56,878 nucleotides of DNA. Origin: a virus. The notes beneath the pieces are model-generated. The model searched no databases. It had not been told where the DNA came from and saw nothing but the letters and a program-made list of their open reading frames with translations. The stretch lies in IMG/VR virus record IMGVR_UViG_3300044984_001322, positions 1-56,878 of that record; one strand, given 5' to 3'. Shown one piece after another: positions 1 through 6,747 of this stretch. The first letter of the stretch is position 1. Each line of letters opens with the position of its first letter. Made by a program: the position numbers and the translations under genes.

Positions 1-96
1 CAGTCATTTGCTTTTGTCCTTATCTCCAGCCCACGGGCATCCAGTGCAGCGCGGAAGTCATCAGCATCGGGCATAAACCCGCCAAAATCTTTCAGC
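1..96. repeat. Left copy of the 96-bp terminal overlap
   Basis: Bases 1-96 are identical to 56783-56878. A gene reads straight across the join when the ends are merged, so this is best explained as overlap of a circular assembly. A true short terminal repeat of packaged DNA is possible but less likely, because the repeat lies inside a coding gene and the phage carries an attP, which fits a circularising genome. Confidence 0.9.
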
Positions 97-230
97 ACTT
101 TCGTCAGCGGGTCATTCTCAGCGCGTTCTTCCGCCAAGTCGTGTTCCAGCATCATCACCTTGGCTTCCAATGCCAGCAACGCAGCGCGGACAGGGCCAGA
201 CGTTCCTTCAGCCAGTTCTTTAATGTTCAT
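1..230 (-). CDS. Hypothetical protein, 76 aa, cut by the window edge
   Basis: Minus-strand gene starting with ATG at 230-228; the stop codon TGA is completed only in the other terminal copy (56784-56782), so two of its three bases are at 2-1. The 76-residue product is acidic and mostly helical, with Leu/Ala/Glu runs in the middle and an aspartate-rich segment near residues 56-62. No family is recognised. Its start overlaps the stop of the upstream 48-aa gene (ATGA), and its own end overlaps the start of the 69-aa gene on the right edge by 8 bases, so it belongs to a tightly packed minus-strand operon leading into the ribonucleotide reductase. Confidence 0.7.
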   Translation of the reverse strand, partial: MNIKELAEGTSGPVRAALLALEAKVMMLEHDLAEERAENDPLTKVLKDFGGFMPDADDFRAALDARGLEIRTKAND

Positions 231-373
231 GTGCTTTGATCCCGCCGACTCACACGCTTGCGGACAGGGGATAGAGATTGGCGGCGCTGTGCCTCTGCGA
301 AGGTGAGACCCTCAGCATTCCGAAGGGGCCATACATCGTCTCTTGATCTGCGTGTTTGTGCTTGATTGTTCAT
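227..373 (-). CDS. Small hypothetical protein, 48 aa
   Basis: ATG at 373-371 is preceded by a strong GGAGGG ribosome site 8 bases upstream, and the stop TGA overlaps the next start (ATGA at 230-227). The product is very basic and polar, with Arg-Arg clusters at both ends, no membrane segment and no recognised domain. It is the first gene of the minus-strand unit that starts downstream of attP and continues across the coordinate origin into the reductase gene. The strong ribosome site and translational coupling are the main support. Function unknown. Confidence 0.65.
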   Translation of the reverse strand: MNNQAQTRRSRDDVWPLRNAEGLTFAEAQRRQSLSPVRKRVSRRDQST

Positions 374-637
374 TTTTGTACCCTCCAAATTAAAATTTAA
401 TGCTTGATAAAACGTAGGCTATGTTCCTGCATTGTTCCAGCTTTTTATGCCTAAAAAATAAGGGAAAAGCTGTGATTTTGGGCAGTCTGTATAGGTGCCA
501 CTGCTTGGTGAACATACGAAGAACAGAATGTGCGGATTTTGTGCAGGAATTGTGCAGGAATTGATGTTTGTTCCCGCCCTGTTCCGCTTTAGGGCATAGC
601 GCAGAATCTGCGTATGTTGTTGAAATGTATGGAGTTT
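374..637 (-). promoter_or_regulatory. Non-coding region between attP and the minus-strand reductase operon
   Basis: No credible gene is seen. The stretch next to the 48-aa gene is AT-rich and carries an ACGTAGGCT segment (about 404-416) that recurs near 8117-8128 in the early control region. Bases 537-561 hold two adjacent copies of GTGCAGGAAT, probable integrase arm sites. The promoter of the reductase operon is expected here, but no convincing -35/-10 pair could be fixed. Confidence 0.45.
537..561 (+). repeat. Probable integrase arm-type sites (two tandem copies)
   Basis: TTTTGTGCAGGAAT at 537-550 is followed by a second GTGCAGGAAT at 552-561, an 11-bp spacing. A third identical TTTTGTGCAGGAAT lies at 732-745, on the other side of the tRNA-like attP core. 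Repeats in the same orientation flanking a core are the usual layout of arm-binding sites for tyrosine integrases. The role is inferred. Confidence 0.55.
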
Positions 638-690
638 TGGCGCGCCCTACAGGAGTCGAACCTGTGGCCTCAAGATTAGAAGTCTCGCGC
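638..690 (-). other. attP core: 3' half of a tRNA-Arg(UCU) gene
   Basis: Read on the minus strand, this is the second half of a tRNA. It has an anticodon stem CGAGA/TCTTG, a 7-base loop CTTCTAA with anticodon TCT, a short variable region, a perfect T arm (ACAGG-TTCGACT-CCTGT), then seven acceptor bases, a discriminator G and encoded CCA. The D arm and 5' acceptor strand are absent; upstream is the end of the integrase gene. Phages that integrate into tRNA genes carry exactly such a 3' copy, which restores the tRNA after integration. The predicted host site is a tRNA-Arg(UCU) gene. Confidence 0.88.
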
Positions 691-706
691 AAACCCGCAC
701 AAATGC

Positions 707-1741
707 TCATGTCTCACCCATTTTGTGCGAGTTTTGTGCAGGAATATTCTCAGGAACTATTCTTCCGGCGCGATCAAAAACAGTCATGACATCCTCTGCC
801 TCAACGTGGGCGTAGCGCATGGTGGTCTTGATATCCGCATGGCCTAACGCACGCTGCAATTCTGGAAGGCTTGCACCTTTCATGAGGGCGTGAGTAGCAA
901 ACGTGTGGCGTAGATCGTGGAAGTGGAAATCGTGCATGTCGGCTCTTCTTAGGGCTGCTTCCCAAAGCTTTCTAAAGTTGACCACATCGAACACCCGATC
1001 CTTTGGTTCGCCTACTGGCAAAGTCGATAGCGCCGTCATCAGTGGTGCTGCTATTCGCGTGACCAGTGGCTTGCGACCCTTGGTGCGTGGGATGATGATC
1101 GTCCGCCCGACCATGTCTACTTGATACCATTCCAACTTAAGGACGTTCGCCTTACGAAGGCCAAGACTAACCGCCGCCACAATGATAGGCCGGATGCGTG
1201 GATTGGCTGCTTCTAATAGAACGCCAAGATCAGGTTCACTTGCATAGCGCACCCTTCCCTCATTCTCTTGGACGCGAATGGTTGTCCAATCGATTGATGG
1301 GATGTCGGCTTTGTAGACACGATTAGCGTACCGCATGGCGGCGCGAAGCATGGAGAAATGCCGATTGATAGTGACCAGTGAGATGTCCTTCTTACTGGAG
1401 CTACGAAGCTGCGCGGAAAAGGAAACAAGACTGCGCTCGTTGACCGACATGATGCTTGTGTTCTTTCCCATGATATCCATGAACCTTCGAAAGTAACGGT
1501 CAGTGGCATCACCGCTGTCTAGGTTCCTGCCCTTGTCTTTCCAGTAAACATCTATGACATCACCCAAGCGCCACTGTGCGCCTAGCGGCTCCGCCTTCGC
1601 GCTTTCCTCTGCGATAATCCGAAGCGCAGCCTCTTTAGCTGCGCGTGGCTTGGTTTCTCTGGTACTTTGCCGAAGCAATCGACCATTCACGGTTTCCGTA
1701 AACCAGAGATAAGGTGACCCTTCGCGGGTATAGATTTTCAT
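707..1741 (-). CDS. int: Tyrosine integrase 1 (site-specific recombinase)
   Basis: A 344-aa tyrosine recombinase expected to integrate the phage at attP. The N-terminal ~60 residues look like an arm-binding domain, followed by a SAM-like core-binding domain and a C-terminal catalytic domain. The catalytic set is visible: Arg in SLGLRKANVL (about residue 197), the Lys-bearing beta-hairpin, HFHDLRHTFATH (about 265-276), a GHADI segment and the nucleophile Tyr in MRYAHV (about 310). Its stop lies only 17 bp from the tRNA-like attP core, the classic int-attP arrangement. It is the last gene of the early minus-strand operon. A second tyrosine recombinase at 45095-45952 is unrelated in position. 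Confidence 0.95.
   Translation of the reverse strand: MKIYTREGSPYLWFTETVNGRLLRQSTRETKPRAAKEAALRIIAEESAKAEPLGAQWRLGDVIDVYWKDKGRNLDSGDATDRYFRRFMDIMGKNTSIMSVNERSLVSFSAQLRSSSKKDISLVTINRHFSMLRAAMRYANRVYKADIPSIDWTTIRVQENEGRVRYASEPDLGVLLEAANPRIRPIIVAAVSLGLRKANVLKLEWYQVDMVGRTIIIPRTKGRKPLVTRIAAPLMTALSTLPVGEPKDRVFDVVNFRKLWEAALRRADMHDFHFHDLRHTFATHALMKGASLPELQRALGHADIKTTMRYAHVEAEDVMTVFDRAGRIVPENIPAQNSHKMGET
732..745 (+). repeat. Third probable integrase arm-type site
   Basis: TTTTGTGCAGGAAT, identical to 537-550, inside the 3' end of the integrase gene. With the pair at 537-561 it brackets the attP core at 638-690. Confidence 0.5.
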
Positions 1742-1774
1742 TGTGCGCTGCTTTCCATAGAGCGTTAGGCATCT

Positions 1775-2074
1775 TTACGCCGCCTTAGCGACTGCATAAT
1801 CCCACTCTTCGTCGGAGACAACTACCCCACGGCCAATGATCTCCGGCTCACGCTCCCACTCAGCTTCGAACTCTAGCTGCTCCAGTGTTCCGGCTGGTTC
1901 GTCATCGAACCGCACGATCTCTGCCAACAGTTCCATGTACAGATCATGATCGATCTGTGGGCGGTCACGAAAGTGCGCAGCGTACCCATTGGCAGCGCGG
2001 TTAACGTTCCAATTGTAGATTGCATCGTTGATGGCGCGAAGGCCAGCGATAGCTGCTTCCATTTCTTTTCTCAT
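1775..2074 (-). CDS. Hypothetical protein, 99 aa
   Basis: Acidic soluble protein of 99 residues with an N-terminal helix (about residues 1-25) and a Glu/Trp-rich second half. No family recognised. The start ATG overlaps the stop of the preceding 62-aa gene by four bases, so the two are translationally coupled. It sits between that gene and integrase 1 in the early minus-strand operon. Confidence 0.7.
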   Translation of the reverse strand: MRKEMEAAIAGLRAINDAIYNWNVNRAANGYAAHFRDRPQIDHDLYMELLAEIVRFDDEPAGTLEQLEFEAEWEREPEIIGRGVVVSDEEWDYAVAKAA

Positions 2075-2259
2075 GTCCGGTTCTCCTTTATGATGCCGCG
2101 CTCAATCAAATCAGCGGCGGTGCGTCCGAAGAAGCCTTGCAACTCATAGGCAAGACCAGTGTCATGCAAGTGCTGCCACGCTTCGACGGTGGTGTCATAG
2201 TCAGCATCCTCAGAGCCTTCAGCAATCGAAACGGCTCTGTAGTTATCCATTTCAGCCAT
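2071..2259 (-). CDS. Small conserved phage protein, 62 aa (DUF7417-like)
   Basis: A 62-aa protein with the pattern DNYRAVSIAEGSEDADYDTT near the start and LQGFFGRTAADLIERG near the end. Very similar small proteins occur in many proteobacterial phages and mobile elements and are annotated as a domain of unknown function; the exact family name is from memory. A good ribosome site (AGAAGGAG) lies just upstream, downstream of the hairpin element at 2273-2323. Function unknown; probably accessory. Confidence 0.75.
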   Translation of the reverse strand: MAEMDNYRAVSIAEGSEDADYDTTVEAWQHLHDTGLAYELQGFFGRTAADLIERGIIKENRT

Positions 2260-2272
2260 TCACTTTCTCCTT

Positions 2273-2323
2273 CTGATTTCATCTGCGCGGCGGAGTCGAA
2301 ACCCCGCCGTCTAGTGATGTCAG
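2273..2323 (-). ncRNA. Intercistronic hairpin element, family 2 (copy a)
   Basis: On the minus strand, outer stem CTGA/TCAG and TCA/TGA around two mismatches, then an internal loop, then inner stem CGGCGG/CCGCCG closed by a short loop. The stop codon of the upstream gene lies inside the 5' strand. The layout matches the elements at 5735, 6697, 7158 and 7560; this copy is the most divergent in its 3' internal-loop strand. Confidence 0.6.
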
Positions 2324-2625
2324 GCGAACACCCATTCCGTTGGGTATTGGCGGTGGTTTTTAAGCTGCCACTTTTGCAGCACTGGTTCGCCATCATCATC
2401 CTCATCGACTGCGATGTAGGCGACAGTCTTCAGCACCCGTGCGTAGCGGATGCGGTCAGCGACATAGACGATGTGCGGACAGTCAGGGGCGAAGTCGACG
2501 CCTTCGTCTGGCCGGATGGCGTACTCAAACGTGTGGCCGTAGTCGGCCTCAACGAAGCTGCCCAAGATCAGCGGCAGCACTGCGCCGTTGCGAATGTCGG
2601 TGTTGGTATGCGGTGCAAAGCCCAT
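2320..2625 (-). CDS. Hypothetical protein, 101 aa
   Basis: Soluble acidic protein of 101 residues with a beta-rich look and a DEDDDGEP turn near residue 75. No family recognised. It is the first gene downstream of the control region at 2626-2789, has the ribosome site AAGGAGAAAG upstream, and is followed after its stop by a family-2 hairpin element. Probably an accessory early protein. Confidence 0.65.
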   Translation of the reverse strand: MGFAPHTNTDIRNGAVLPLILGSFVEADYGHTFEYAIRPDEGVDFAPDCPHIVYVADRIRYARVLKTVAYIAVDEDDDGEPVLQKWQLKNHRQYPTEWVFA

Positions 2626-2789
2626 GCGCTTTCTCCTTGGAGGCTTGATTGCCTGTCTGCTCCACTATCTTATGTATTCTTATGCGTCAACATGCAAAGC
2701 ACATATAATGTTATGTACCGTGACGTAAATGATTAACACAGAACAAAATGCGAACAAAGTTATTTTGCTATCGCGCCGGAGGACGCAAA
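2626..2789. promoter_or_regulatory. Divergent control region
   Basis: AT-rich region between the minus-strand gene at 2320-2625 and the plus-strand gene at 2790. It contains a TTGACG -35-like box on the minus strand (2690-2685) with no clear -10, and GTTATGTACCGTGA at 2710-2723. This 14-mer recurs exactly at 8151-8164 in the other early control region, together with a related TGYGTCAA element in both. Shared motifs suggest common regulation of the two regions. Confidence 0.5.
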
Positions 2790-3080
2790 ATGATAAGGCA
2801 TGACAACGCAAACTTAGAAAGAACCGCCGTGGATTTACCAGCCATCGATCACCGCCTTGGGCGGATCGAAGACGAGATGAAATCAATAGCGGAAGCTATG
2901 CGCTTGCTGTCGCGGGTGGACGAACGTCTGCACCGCCATCGCGAAGACATCGACGACCACGAAGACCGTCTAAGGTTGCTTGAAAAGACAGCGACGAACC
3001 AGAGCGGTGCGCTCAAGATGGTAGAGCGTGGAATCTGGTTAGTGGTGACGGTGGGCTTGGCCCTAGTCCAGTTCGCCTAA
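2790..3080 (+). CDS. Small membrane-anchored coiled-coil protein, 96 aa
   Basis: Starts at 2790 because GGAGG lies 8 bases upstream; an in-frame ATG at 2748 lacks a ribosome site. Residues about 20-75 form a charged helical, probably coiled-coil segment (IDHRLGRIEDEMKSIAE and repeats), followed by a C-terminal hydrophobic segment (about 79-95). Small phage proteins with this layout are usually of unknown function, sometimes near lysis genes. This is the only plus-strand gene within the early minus-strand block. Confidence 0.65.
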   Translation: MIRHDNANLERTAVDLPAIDHRLGRIEDEMKSIAEAMRLLSRVDERLHRHREDIDDHEDRLRLLEKTATNQSGALKMVERGIWLVVTVGLALVQFA

Positions 3081-3098
3081 AAAATCGGCGGGAAAACC
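3079..3098 (+). repeat. A-tract/GGCGG motif, copy 1
   Basis: AAAAAATCGGCGGGAAAACC at the end of the 96-aa gene. One of five copies (also 8186, 10086, 10420, 52431), three on the plus and two on the minus strand. As at 8186 it is followed 7-9 bases later by CCGCGATCC. Likely a protein-binding site; role unknown. Confidence 0.55.
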
Positions 3099-3100
3099 AA

Positions 3101-3128
3101 AGGGGCCGCGATCCACACCGCAGCCCCT
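3101..3128. terminator. Bidirectional hairpin between convergent genes
   Basis: AGGGGC-C-GCG / CGC-A-GCCCCT stem with one mismatch, between the plus gene ending at 3080 and the minus gene ending at 3136. On the minus strand it is followed by a loose T-rich stretch. Probably a factor-independent terminator for both strands. Confidence 0.55.
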
Positions 3129-3135
3129 CTGTTAA

Positions 3136-3471
3136 TCATTCTGGATAGAAGCACAGATCGAAGCTGTAGTAGGGTTCAGCGAAGACGCCAACCTGACACA
3201 GCGCATCACTGGCAACGATAGCCCACTCAAAGGGGCCAGCCTCATACGACACGCGCCAGCCGCCACGTTCCTTTCGAGCAAAGCATTCAATGTCAGGGCT
3301 GTGTCCGGTGTCGCTTGCACATTGGCGCAGTACCTCAAGCACAGCGTGAGCGCGTCCCTTGGCTGACTTTCGTGTGACCGCTGCCTTTGCTATCCTCTCA
3401 GATAGATCAGATGCGCCATAGCCGTAGTAGTGGCCTTCATTCTTTCGTGCGTAATCAAGATTGATATCCAT
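3136..3471 (-). CDS. Hypothetical protein, 111 aa
   Basis: ATG at 3471 is chosen over 3477 because AGGAG lies 7 bases before it, the better spacing. The product is soluble, with a helical middle (about 25-55) and an aromatic, beta-rich C-terminal half. No family recognised. It is preceded by the hammerhead ribozyme at 3491-3543 and is the last gene before the hairpin at 3101-3128. Confidence 0.65.
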   Translation of the reverse strand: MDINLDYARKNEGHYYGYGASDLSERIAKAAVTRKSAKGRAHAVLEVLRQCASDTGHSPDIECFARKERGGWRVSYEAGPFEWAIVASDALCQVGVFAEPYYSFDLCFYPE

Positions 3472-3490
3472 AATCATTCTCCTGTGGTCT

Positions 3491-3543
3491 GTCTCATCAG
3501 TGGCGGTAAACCAACCCCGCCAGACGCCCGAAGGCGTTTCGAC
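3491..3543 (-). ncRNA. Type II hammerhead ribozyme HHR1
   Basis: Minus strand, 5' to 3': GTC (stem II), GAAA core, stem III CGCC-TTCG-GGCG, UC with cleavage expected after the C (position 3523), stem I TGGCGG/CCGCCA with a 10-base loop, core CTGATGA, and GAC closing stem II. All conserved hammerhead core positions are present in the right order, including the A-U pair that closes stem III. Stem II has only 3 perfect pairs. The first base of the ribozyme is the last base of the upstream TAG stop codon. It lies in the sense orientation of the operon, about 20 bases before the next start. Confidence 0.88.
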
Positions 3544-3881
3544 TATTTTACTTTCTCTTGAGCCTCACACAGTGCGAGTGATGCTAGGTGCAGCTTGTGC
3601 GGCAGGGCCAGCTTGTCCCATGCGTCTTGGATGGCGACTGAGTACTCAGTGTAGTTGCGTGGTTCAGTCCGCTGCGCCGGAGCAGTCTGCTCTTGGGGCG
3701 GGGCGGAAACAACCTGAGACACCGAACCACCTACATGATGACGGTTAAGGAATGCCAGTAGACCAGCCTTATCAACTGGAACCTCTGCCTCTTTCCATGT
3801 GGTGGCGTTATCCCTAGCATGCGCCTTCGCGTCAGCCTGAGTGCCTGTCCAGACGCCGTCCGGTGATTGATACAGCTTCAT
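3543..3881 (-). CDS. Hypothetical protein, 112 aa
   Basis: 112-aa soluble protein. Residues 1-45 look like a compact domain (KLYQSPDGVWTGTQADAKAHAR and on), followed by a Pro/Gln/Thr-rich linker (about 58-75) and a C-terminal helix. No family recognised. Its start overlaps the previous gene's stop (ATGA), and its TAG stop shares a base with ribozyme HHR1. Confidence 0.65.
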   Translation of the reverse strand: MKLYQSPDGVWTGTQADAKAHARDNATTWKEAEVPVDKAGLLAFLNRHHVGGSVSQVVSAPPQEQTAPAQRTEPRNYTEYSVAIQDAWDKLALPHKLHLASLALCEAQEKVK

Positions 3882-4135
3882 GCCGCCTCTCCCCTCTGGA
3901 TTAAGAGCGCCTCTTCAAACAACTCTTCGCGCAATTCATGTAAGACACTAATGCGGTCATGTTGGACTTGGCGGTCAATCATGCACTGCCTCAAATCGCT
4001 TGGGTAATCACGGCCATTTGGCATCGCTTCCCTCAACAGTGTGATGGCATCGTGCAATGCGTCTACGGCTGCACGGCGTGGCTTGATCAGGTCATCCCTG
4101 CTTGAGCCGTTTATATTGATAACGGGCTTGATCAT
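3878..4135 (-). CDS. Hypothetical protein, 85 aa
   Basis: Helical, charged 85-aa protein without membrane segments; residues 25-80 could form two long helices. Both ends overlap neighbours by four bases (ATGA), so the three genes 4329-3543 are a coupled set. No family recognised. Confidence 0.6.
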   Translation of the reverse strand: MIKPVININGSSRDDLIKPRRAAVDALHDAITLLREAMPNGRDYPSDLRQCMIDRQVQHDRISVLHELREELFEEALLIQRGEAA

Positions 4136-4329
4136 GCTGCCTCTCCTTCTGCTTTAGAGACTGCATCCCATGCGGCATCCAATGCGGCTCTGAAACTGTC
4201 CGTTCGATACTCTGAGGGCATGTCTTCGTCAGCCTCACAAGCCAGCCATTTCAGGACTTCCAGCAAGTCAGGTGCTGCCGCCATTAGGTTCGCATCTATG
4301 TTGATGCGGGTGTCTATATTCTGTGTCAT
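4132..4329 (-). CDS. Small phage protein with LMAAAPDLLEVLK motif, 65 aa
   Basis: The segment ANLMAAAPDLLEVLKWL (about residues 13-29) is a signature seen in a very common class of short phage early proteins of unknown function. Ribosome site AAGGAAG upstream. It follows ribozyme HHR2, which lies between it and the gene at 4445-4639, and overlaps the next gene by four bases. Confidence 0.7.
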   Translation of the reverse strand: MTQNIDTRINIDANLMAAAPDLLEVLKWLACEADEDMPSEYRTDSFRAALDAAWDAVSKAEGEAA

Positions 4330-4352
4330 TTCGCTTCCTTTCGCTTTGACCT

Positions 4353-4405
4353 ATCTCATCAGTGACGGCTGGTCAGAACCGTCAGACCCCCGAAGGGGTT
4401 TCGAC
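4353..4405 (-). ncRNA. Type II hammerhead ribozyme HHR2
   Basis: Same architecture as HHR1 with different stems: GTC, GAAA, stem III CCCC-TTCG-GGGG, UC cleavage site (C at 4385), stem I TGACGG/CCGTCA with a 10-base loop, CTGATGA, then GAT. Stem II is C-G, U-A and a G-U pair; two more pairs are possible beyond an A-A mismatch. Stem I differs from HHR1 at two positions yet stays fully paired (compensatory change), which supports a selected RNA fold. Confidence 0.87.
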
Positions 4406-4444
4406 TAGCGGCGGAGCGTGAACCCCGCCGTCCGTTGGTACTAG
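4405..4444 (-). ncRNA. Short hairpin related to family 2, abutting HHR2
   Basis: Starts directly after the TAA stop of the 64-aa gene. CTAG/CTAG outer ends enclose GGACGGCGG...CCGCC, whose inner hairpin is identical in sequence to that of the 6697-6747 element (GGCGGGGTTCACGCTCCGCC). The usual 3' internal loop and outer strand are missing, replaced by the start of HHR2. It looks like a truncated or recombined family-2 element. Confidence 0.5.
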
Positions 4445-4639
4445 TTAAGAAAAGTCGGATGAGAGGTTGCGGATAAAGTCGAACGCAAACTTGCGCTCGT
4501 TAAAAGACAGCGCCTCATTGTCACCGCGCTCCCGATAGCCGTTGGTCGCCCATTCGGCATCGCCGCCAGTGCGGACTTCACTATAGTCAAGGTCGCCAGC
4601 AAGCGCGGCGGCATATATGTAATTTTCACGGTCAGTCAT
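4445..4639 (-). CDS. Hypothetical protein, 64 aa
   Basis: Acidic 64-aa soluble protein beginning MTDRENYIYAAALAGDLDYSE. No family recognised. It starts 10 bases after the stop of the preceding gene, the only close-packed junction in this part of the operon that lacks an inserted RNA element. Confidence 0.6.
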   Translation of the reverse strand: MTDRENYIYAAALAGDLDYSEVRTGGDAEWATNGYRERGDNEALSFNERKFAFDFIRNLSSDFS

Positions 4640-4649
4640 GACATACCTT

Positions 4650-5057
4650 TCAAACGTTCAGTGTGTCGGTTTGGAGGACAAAAACGATCTCAGTGTCATT
4701 GTCGCAATAAGTGCGGCCACCCAAAAGCTGCGGCCTTCCGGCGTAGTAGTTGCCACAGCAATCATGTTCATGCTGGCAGTATTCAGCTTCGATCCAGTAG
4801 TTCATCGCCTCCTTCACCTGTGCCTCAGTGGCATCGCGTGGTACTTTCCAAGCCGTGACCCTGTGGACGGTTTCCCCGTCGATCTCGACGCGAAGGGGGA
4901 GAGAGGCAGAGACCTGATCAAAGCTGATCATCTCATCCTCTTCCTCTTCATCAGCCGGACAGTCTTGCTGCCAGTGGTGGCTTCCGAAGCAACGGTCACA
5001 GAAGTGATCGTCGGCGCTCTCAGTGTGCGGTTCATACGTGTGGTGATTTTCTCTCAT
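4650..5057 (-). CDS. Cysteine/histidine-rich hypothetical protein, 135 aa
   Basis: Contains CDRCFGSHHWQQDC (about residues 20-33) and CQHEHDCCGNYY (about 93-104), which could be metal-binding sites, around an acidic run EEEEDE and a mixed alpha/beta middle. The spacing does not match a zinc finger I can name. Ribosome site AAGGAG before the ATG at 5057. Located directly downstream of ribozyme HHR3. Confidence 0.65.
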   Translation of the reverse strand: MRENHHTYEPHTESADDHFCDRCFGSHHWQQDCPADEEEEDEMISFDQVSASLPLRVEIDGETVHRVTAWKVPRDATEAQVKEAMNYWIEAEYCQHEHDCCGNYYAGRPQLLGGRTYCDNDTEIVFVLQTDTLNV

Positions 5058-5078
5058 GTCAGTCTCCTTAAATGACCT

Positions 5079-5134
5079 GTCTCATCAGTAGCTGGGGGTC
5101 AGCCCAAGCTAGACGGCCCGAAGGCCGTTTCGAC
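5079..5134 (-). ncRNA. Type II hammerhead ribozyme HHR3
   Basis: GTC, GAAA, stem III CGGCC-TTCG-GGCCG (one pair longer than in HHR1/2), UC cleavage site (C at 5112), stem I TAGCT.GGG/CCC.AGCTA with one T-C mismatch, CTGATGA, GAC. It begins on the last base of the TAG stop of the upstream gene, exactly as HHR1 does. Stem I shares almost no sequence with HHR1 or HHR2 but pairs fully except for one mismatch, so the three copies conserve structure and core rather than sequence. Confidence 0.88.
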
Positions 5135-5517
5135 TATGCGGTTGTCTCCATCTTATCGATCATTGGCTCCAGTCGATCATAGACTGATTGGCAGTACTCG
5201 TTGTCGGTGTAGTCTCCGATAACGTCATAGCCATCATTGCCGTAGGTCAGTTGGAACCAACCCAGCCGCTTGTTGTCCAAGTCCCTGACCACCAGTTCAT
5301 CACCGTCAGTCGTGAACAATGCATGGCGGATCAGTTTTTCGTCGCGGGAACTTTTGACCGTCCACTCTTCGCTGTCAAAGACCGACAGCGCGTGACCATC
5401 GGCCAACACCTGTTTGACCAGCGCAAAACATATGCGGCGCTCGATCATGATGCGCTTGGCAAGTTTACGCTCGCCGCGCTCAATGGCCTGATCTGCGTAC
5501 TTTTTGAATTCATCCAT
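5134..5517 (-). CDS. Hypothetical protein, 127 aa
   Basis: ATG at 5517 is preferred because GAGGAG lies 7 bases upstream; an in-frame ATG at 5532 overlaps the previous gene and has no ribosome site. N-terminal basic helix (KKYADQAIERGERKLAKRIMIERR) followed by a beta-rich domain with GDELVVRDLDNKRLGWFQL. No family recognised. Its stop runs into ribozyme HHR3. Confidence 0.65.
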   Translation of the reverse strand: MDEFKKYADQAIERGERKLAKRIMIERRICFALVKQVLADGHALSVFDSEEWTVKSSRDEKLIRHALFTTDGDELVVRDLDNKRLGWFQLTYGNDGYDVIGDYTDNEYCQSVYDRLEPMIDKMETTA

Positions 5518-5528
5518 AACTGCTCTCC

Positions 5529-5702
5529 TCAAAAGATTGGTTCGATCCGCTCACATGCGGGAAAGTCGCTCTCATACTTAGCGAACATTGGGTGACTTGC
5601 GCCCTTGCAGCCGTAGCCAATAAGGCGGGGCTGGATGACGATAAGGCTGAAGCCGATCAGAATGATCAGACCAGCACAGAAGGTCTTAACTGCATCTTTC
5701 AT
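5529..5702 (-). CDS. Small membrane protein, 57 aa
   Basis: ATG at 5702 follows GGAG with 6-base spacing. One hydrophobic segment (about residues 6-23, CAGLIILIGFSLIVI) near the N-terminus and a short soluble tail with two cysteines. No family recognised. It lies between the family-2 element at 5735-5783 and the 127-aa gene, whose ribosome site overlaps its stop. Confidence 0.6.
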   Translation of the reverse strand: MKDAVKTFCAGLIILIGFSLIVIQPRLIGYGCKGASHPMFAKYESDFPACERIEPIF

Positions 5703-5734
5703 GTCAATCTCCATAAGTGACATTTCGTGGTTGG

Positions 5735-5783
5735 CTGACGCCATCCTCGCCGTGGAGCGAACCCCACGGTCTGGTAGTGTCAG
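5735..5783 (-). ncRNA. Intercistronic hairpin element, family 2 (copy b)
   Basis: Begins one base after the antirestriction gene's stop. Outer stem CTGACACTA/TGGCGTCAG (one mismatch), internal loop with GAC on the 5' side and GCGAGGA on the 3' side, inner stem CCGTGG/CCACGG. The inner stem sequence differs from the 6697 copy but remains paired. Confidence 0.65.
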
Positions 5784-5784
5784 G

Positions 5785-6666
5785 TCATGCAGCCATCGCC
5801 TGTGGCTGCGCAGCGTTGACCAGATAGTCGACCGCCTTTGTCGCGGCGCTGGCGGCTGACACGAACTCGCGCTTGTGGTCAGACAGCTTTTTCATCCATC
5901 CGTTGAGGTACTTCGCATGATCTGCGCGGGGTGATGCGCTGATGTCCAACGTGGCGCACAGGAACGCCGCACCTAGCTCTGCGACCAGTTCCTCACGGGC
6001 GTAGTCTTCGCTGCCGAAGCCGTTTGCCAGATCACGATCCAAGCGGCTCTTGTGGCCTGTCCAGTGAACCAGTTCGTGGGCCAGTGTGCTGTAAAAGCAC
6101 TCTGAGGCGGTGGACGTTGGTGTCGCCTCAAACACGCCCTTGTTTGGCATGTGGACGCGATCCGTCGATGGGCTGTAGTACGCCTTGCCGACATCTGAAT
6201 AAGTGACGGCGGCAGGGATGTGGCGGAAAAAGTCTTCGGCGGTCACGATCTCAGTCGCACCATCATCATTGGTGGCTGGTGACTGTATCGCCTCTGCAAT
6301 GTCGCCATCCACTTGATCCGCATTGAACACAAAGTACGTGCGCAGCATTGGGATGCTGACATCGTTGCCAGCCTCATCCTTCTTTTTGAAGAACTGCCAG
6401 AACAGTATCTGCGTGGACTTTTCGCCCTTCCGGACTTGGCACTTGCGCTCTGCCCACTGCTTGTATGTACCCCATGTCGCTGAGGTGTGACCGCTCCATC
6501 CCAACAGAATGATGTTGATGCCGCGATACGCTTTTTTGCTGGCGATGTTGCGGGGCGATCCGCCCTGACCCTTGCGGGAGAACGGGTTGATCCAATCAGA
6601 CCCGTGGGTCTCCATCATTTCCAGAACACGCTCTGTGACCTGTGCGTATATGTCGATTTTAGCCAT
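5785..6666 (-). CDS. ardC: ArdC-like antirestriction protein
   Basis: 293-aa protein with the two-domain layout of ArdC: an N-terminal single-strand DNA-binding domain (about residues 1-130, including WINPF, YRGINIILL and WGTYKQW) and a C-terminal zincin-type domain with HELVHWTGH (about 194-202) and a downstream E in EELVAELGAAFL. Family members protect incoming plasmid DNA from host restriction. In a phage it would act soon after DNA entry, consistent with its place near the start of the early operon. Both flanks carry family-2 hairpin elements. Confidence 0.9.
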   Translation of the reverse strand: MAKIDIYAQVTERVLEMMETHGSDWINPFSRKGQGGSPRNIASKKAYRGINIILLGWSGHTSATWGTYKQWAERKCQVRKGEKSTQILFWQFFKKKDEAGNDVSIPMLRTYFVFNADQVDGDIAEAIQSPATNDDGATEIVTAEDFFRHIPAAVTYSDVGKAYYSPSTDRVHMPNKGVFEATPTSTASECFYSTLAHELVHWTGHKSRLDRDLANGFGSEDYAREELVAELGAAFLCATLDISASPRADHAKYLNGWMKKLSDHKREFVSAASAATKAVDYLVNAAQPQAMAA

Positions 6667-6696
6667 TTCGTTTCCTTTCGTTTTGACTGTTGTTGG

Positions 6697-6747
6697 CTGA
6701 CGCCATTCTCGCGGCGGAGCGTGAACCCCGCCGTCCGATAGTGTCAG
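6697..6747 (-). ncRNA. Intercistronic hairpin element, family 2 (copy c)
   Basis: Starts immediately after the TAA stop of the 128-aa gene. Outer stem CTGACACTA/TGGCGTCAG with one A-C mismatch and one U-G pair, internal loop (CGGA / CGAGAA), inner stem CGGCGG/CCGCCG with a GGTTCACGCT-type loop. Serves as the reference copy of the family. Confidence 0.65.
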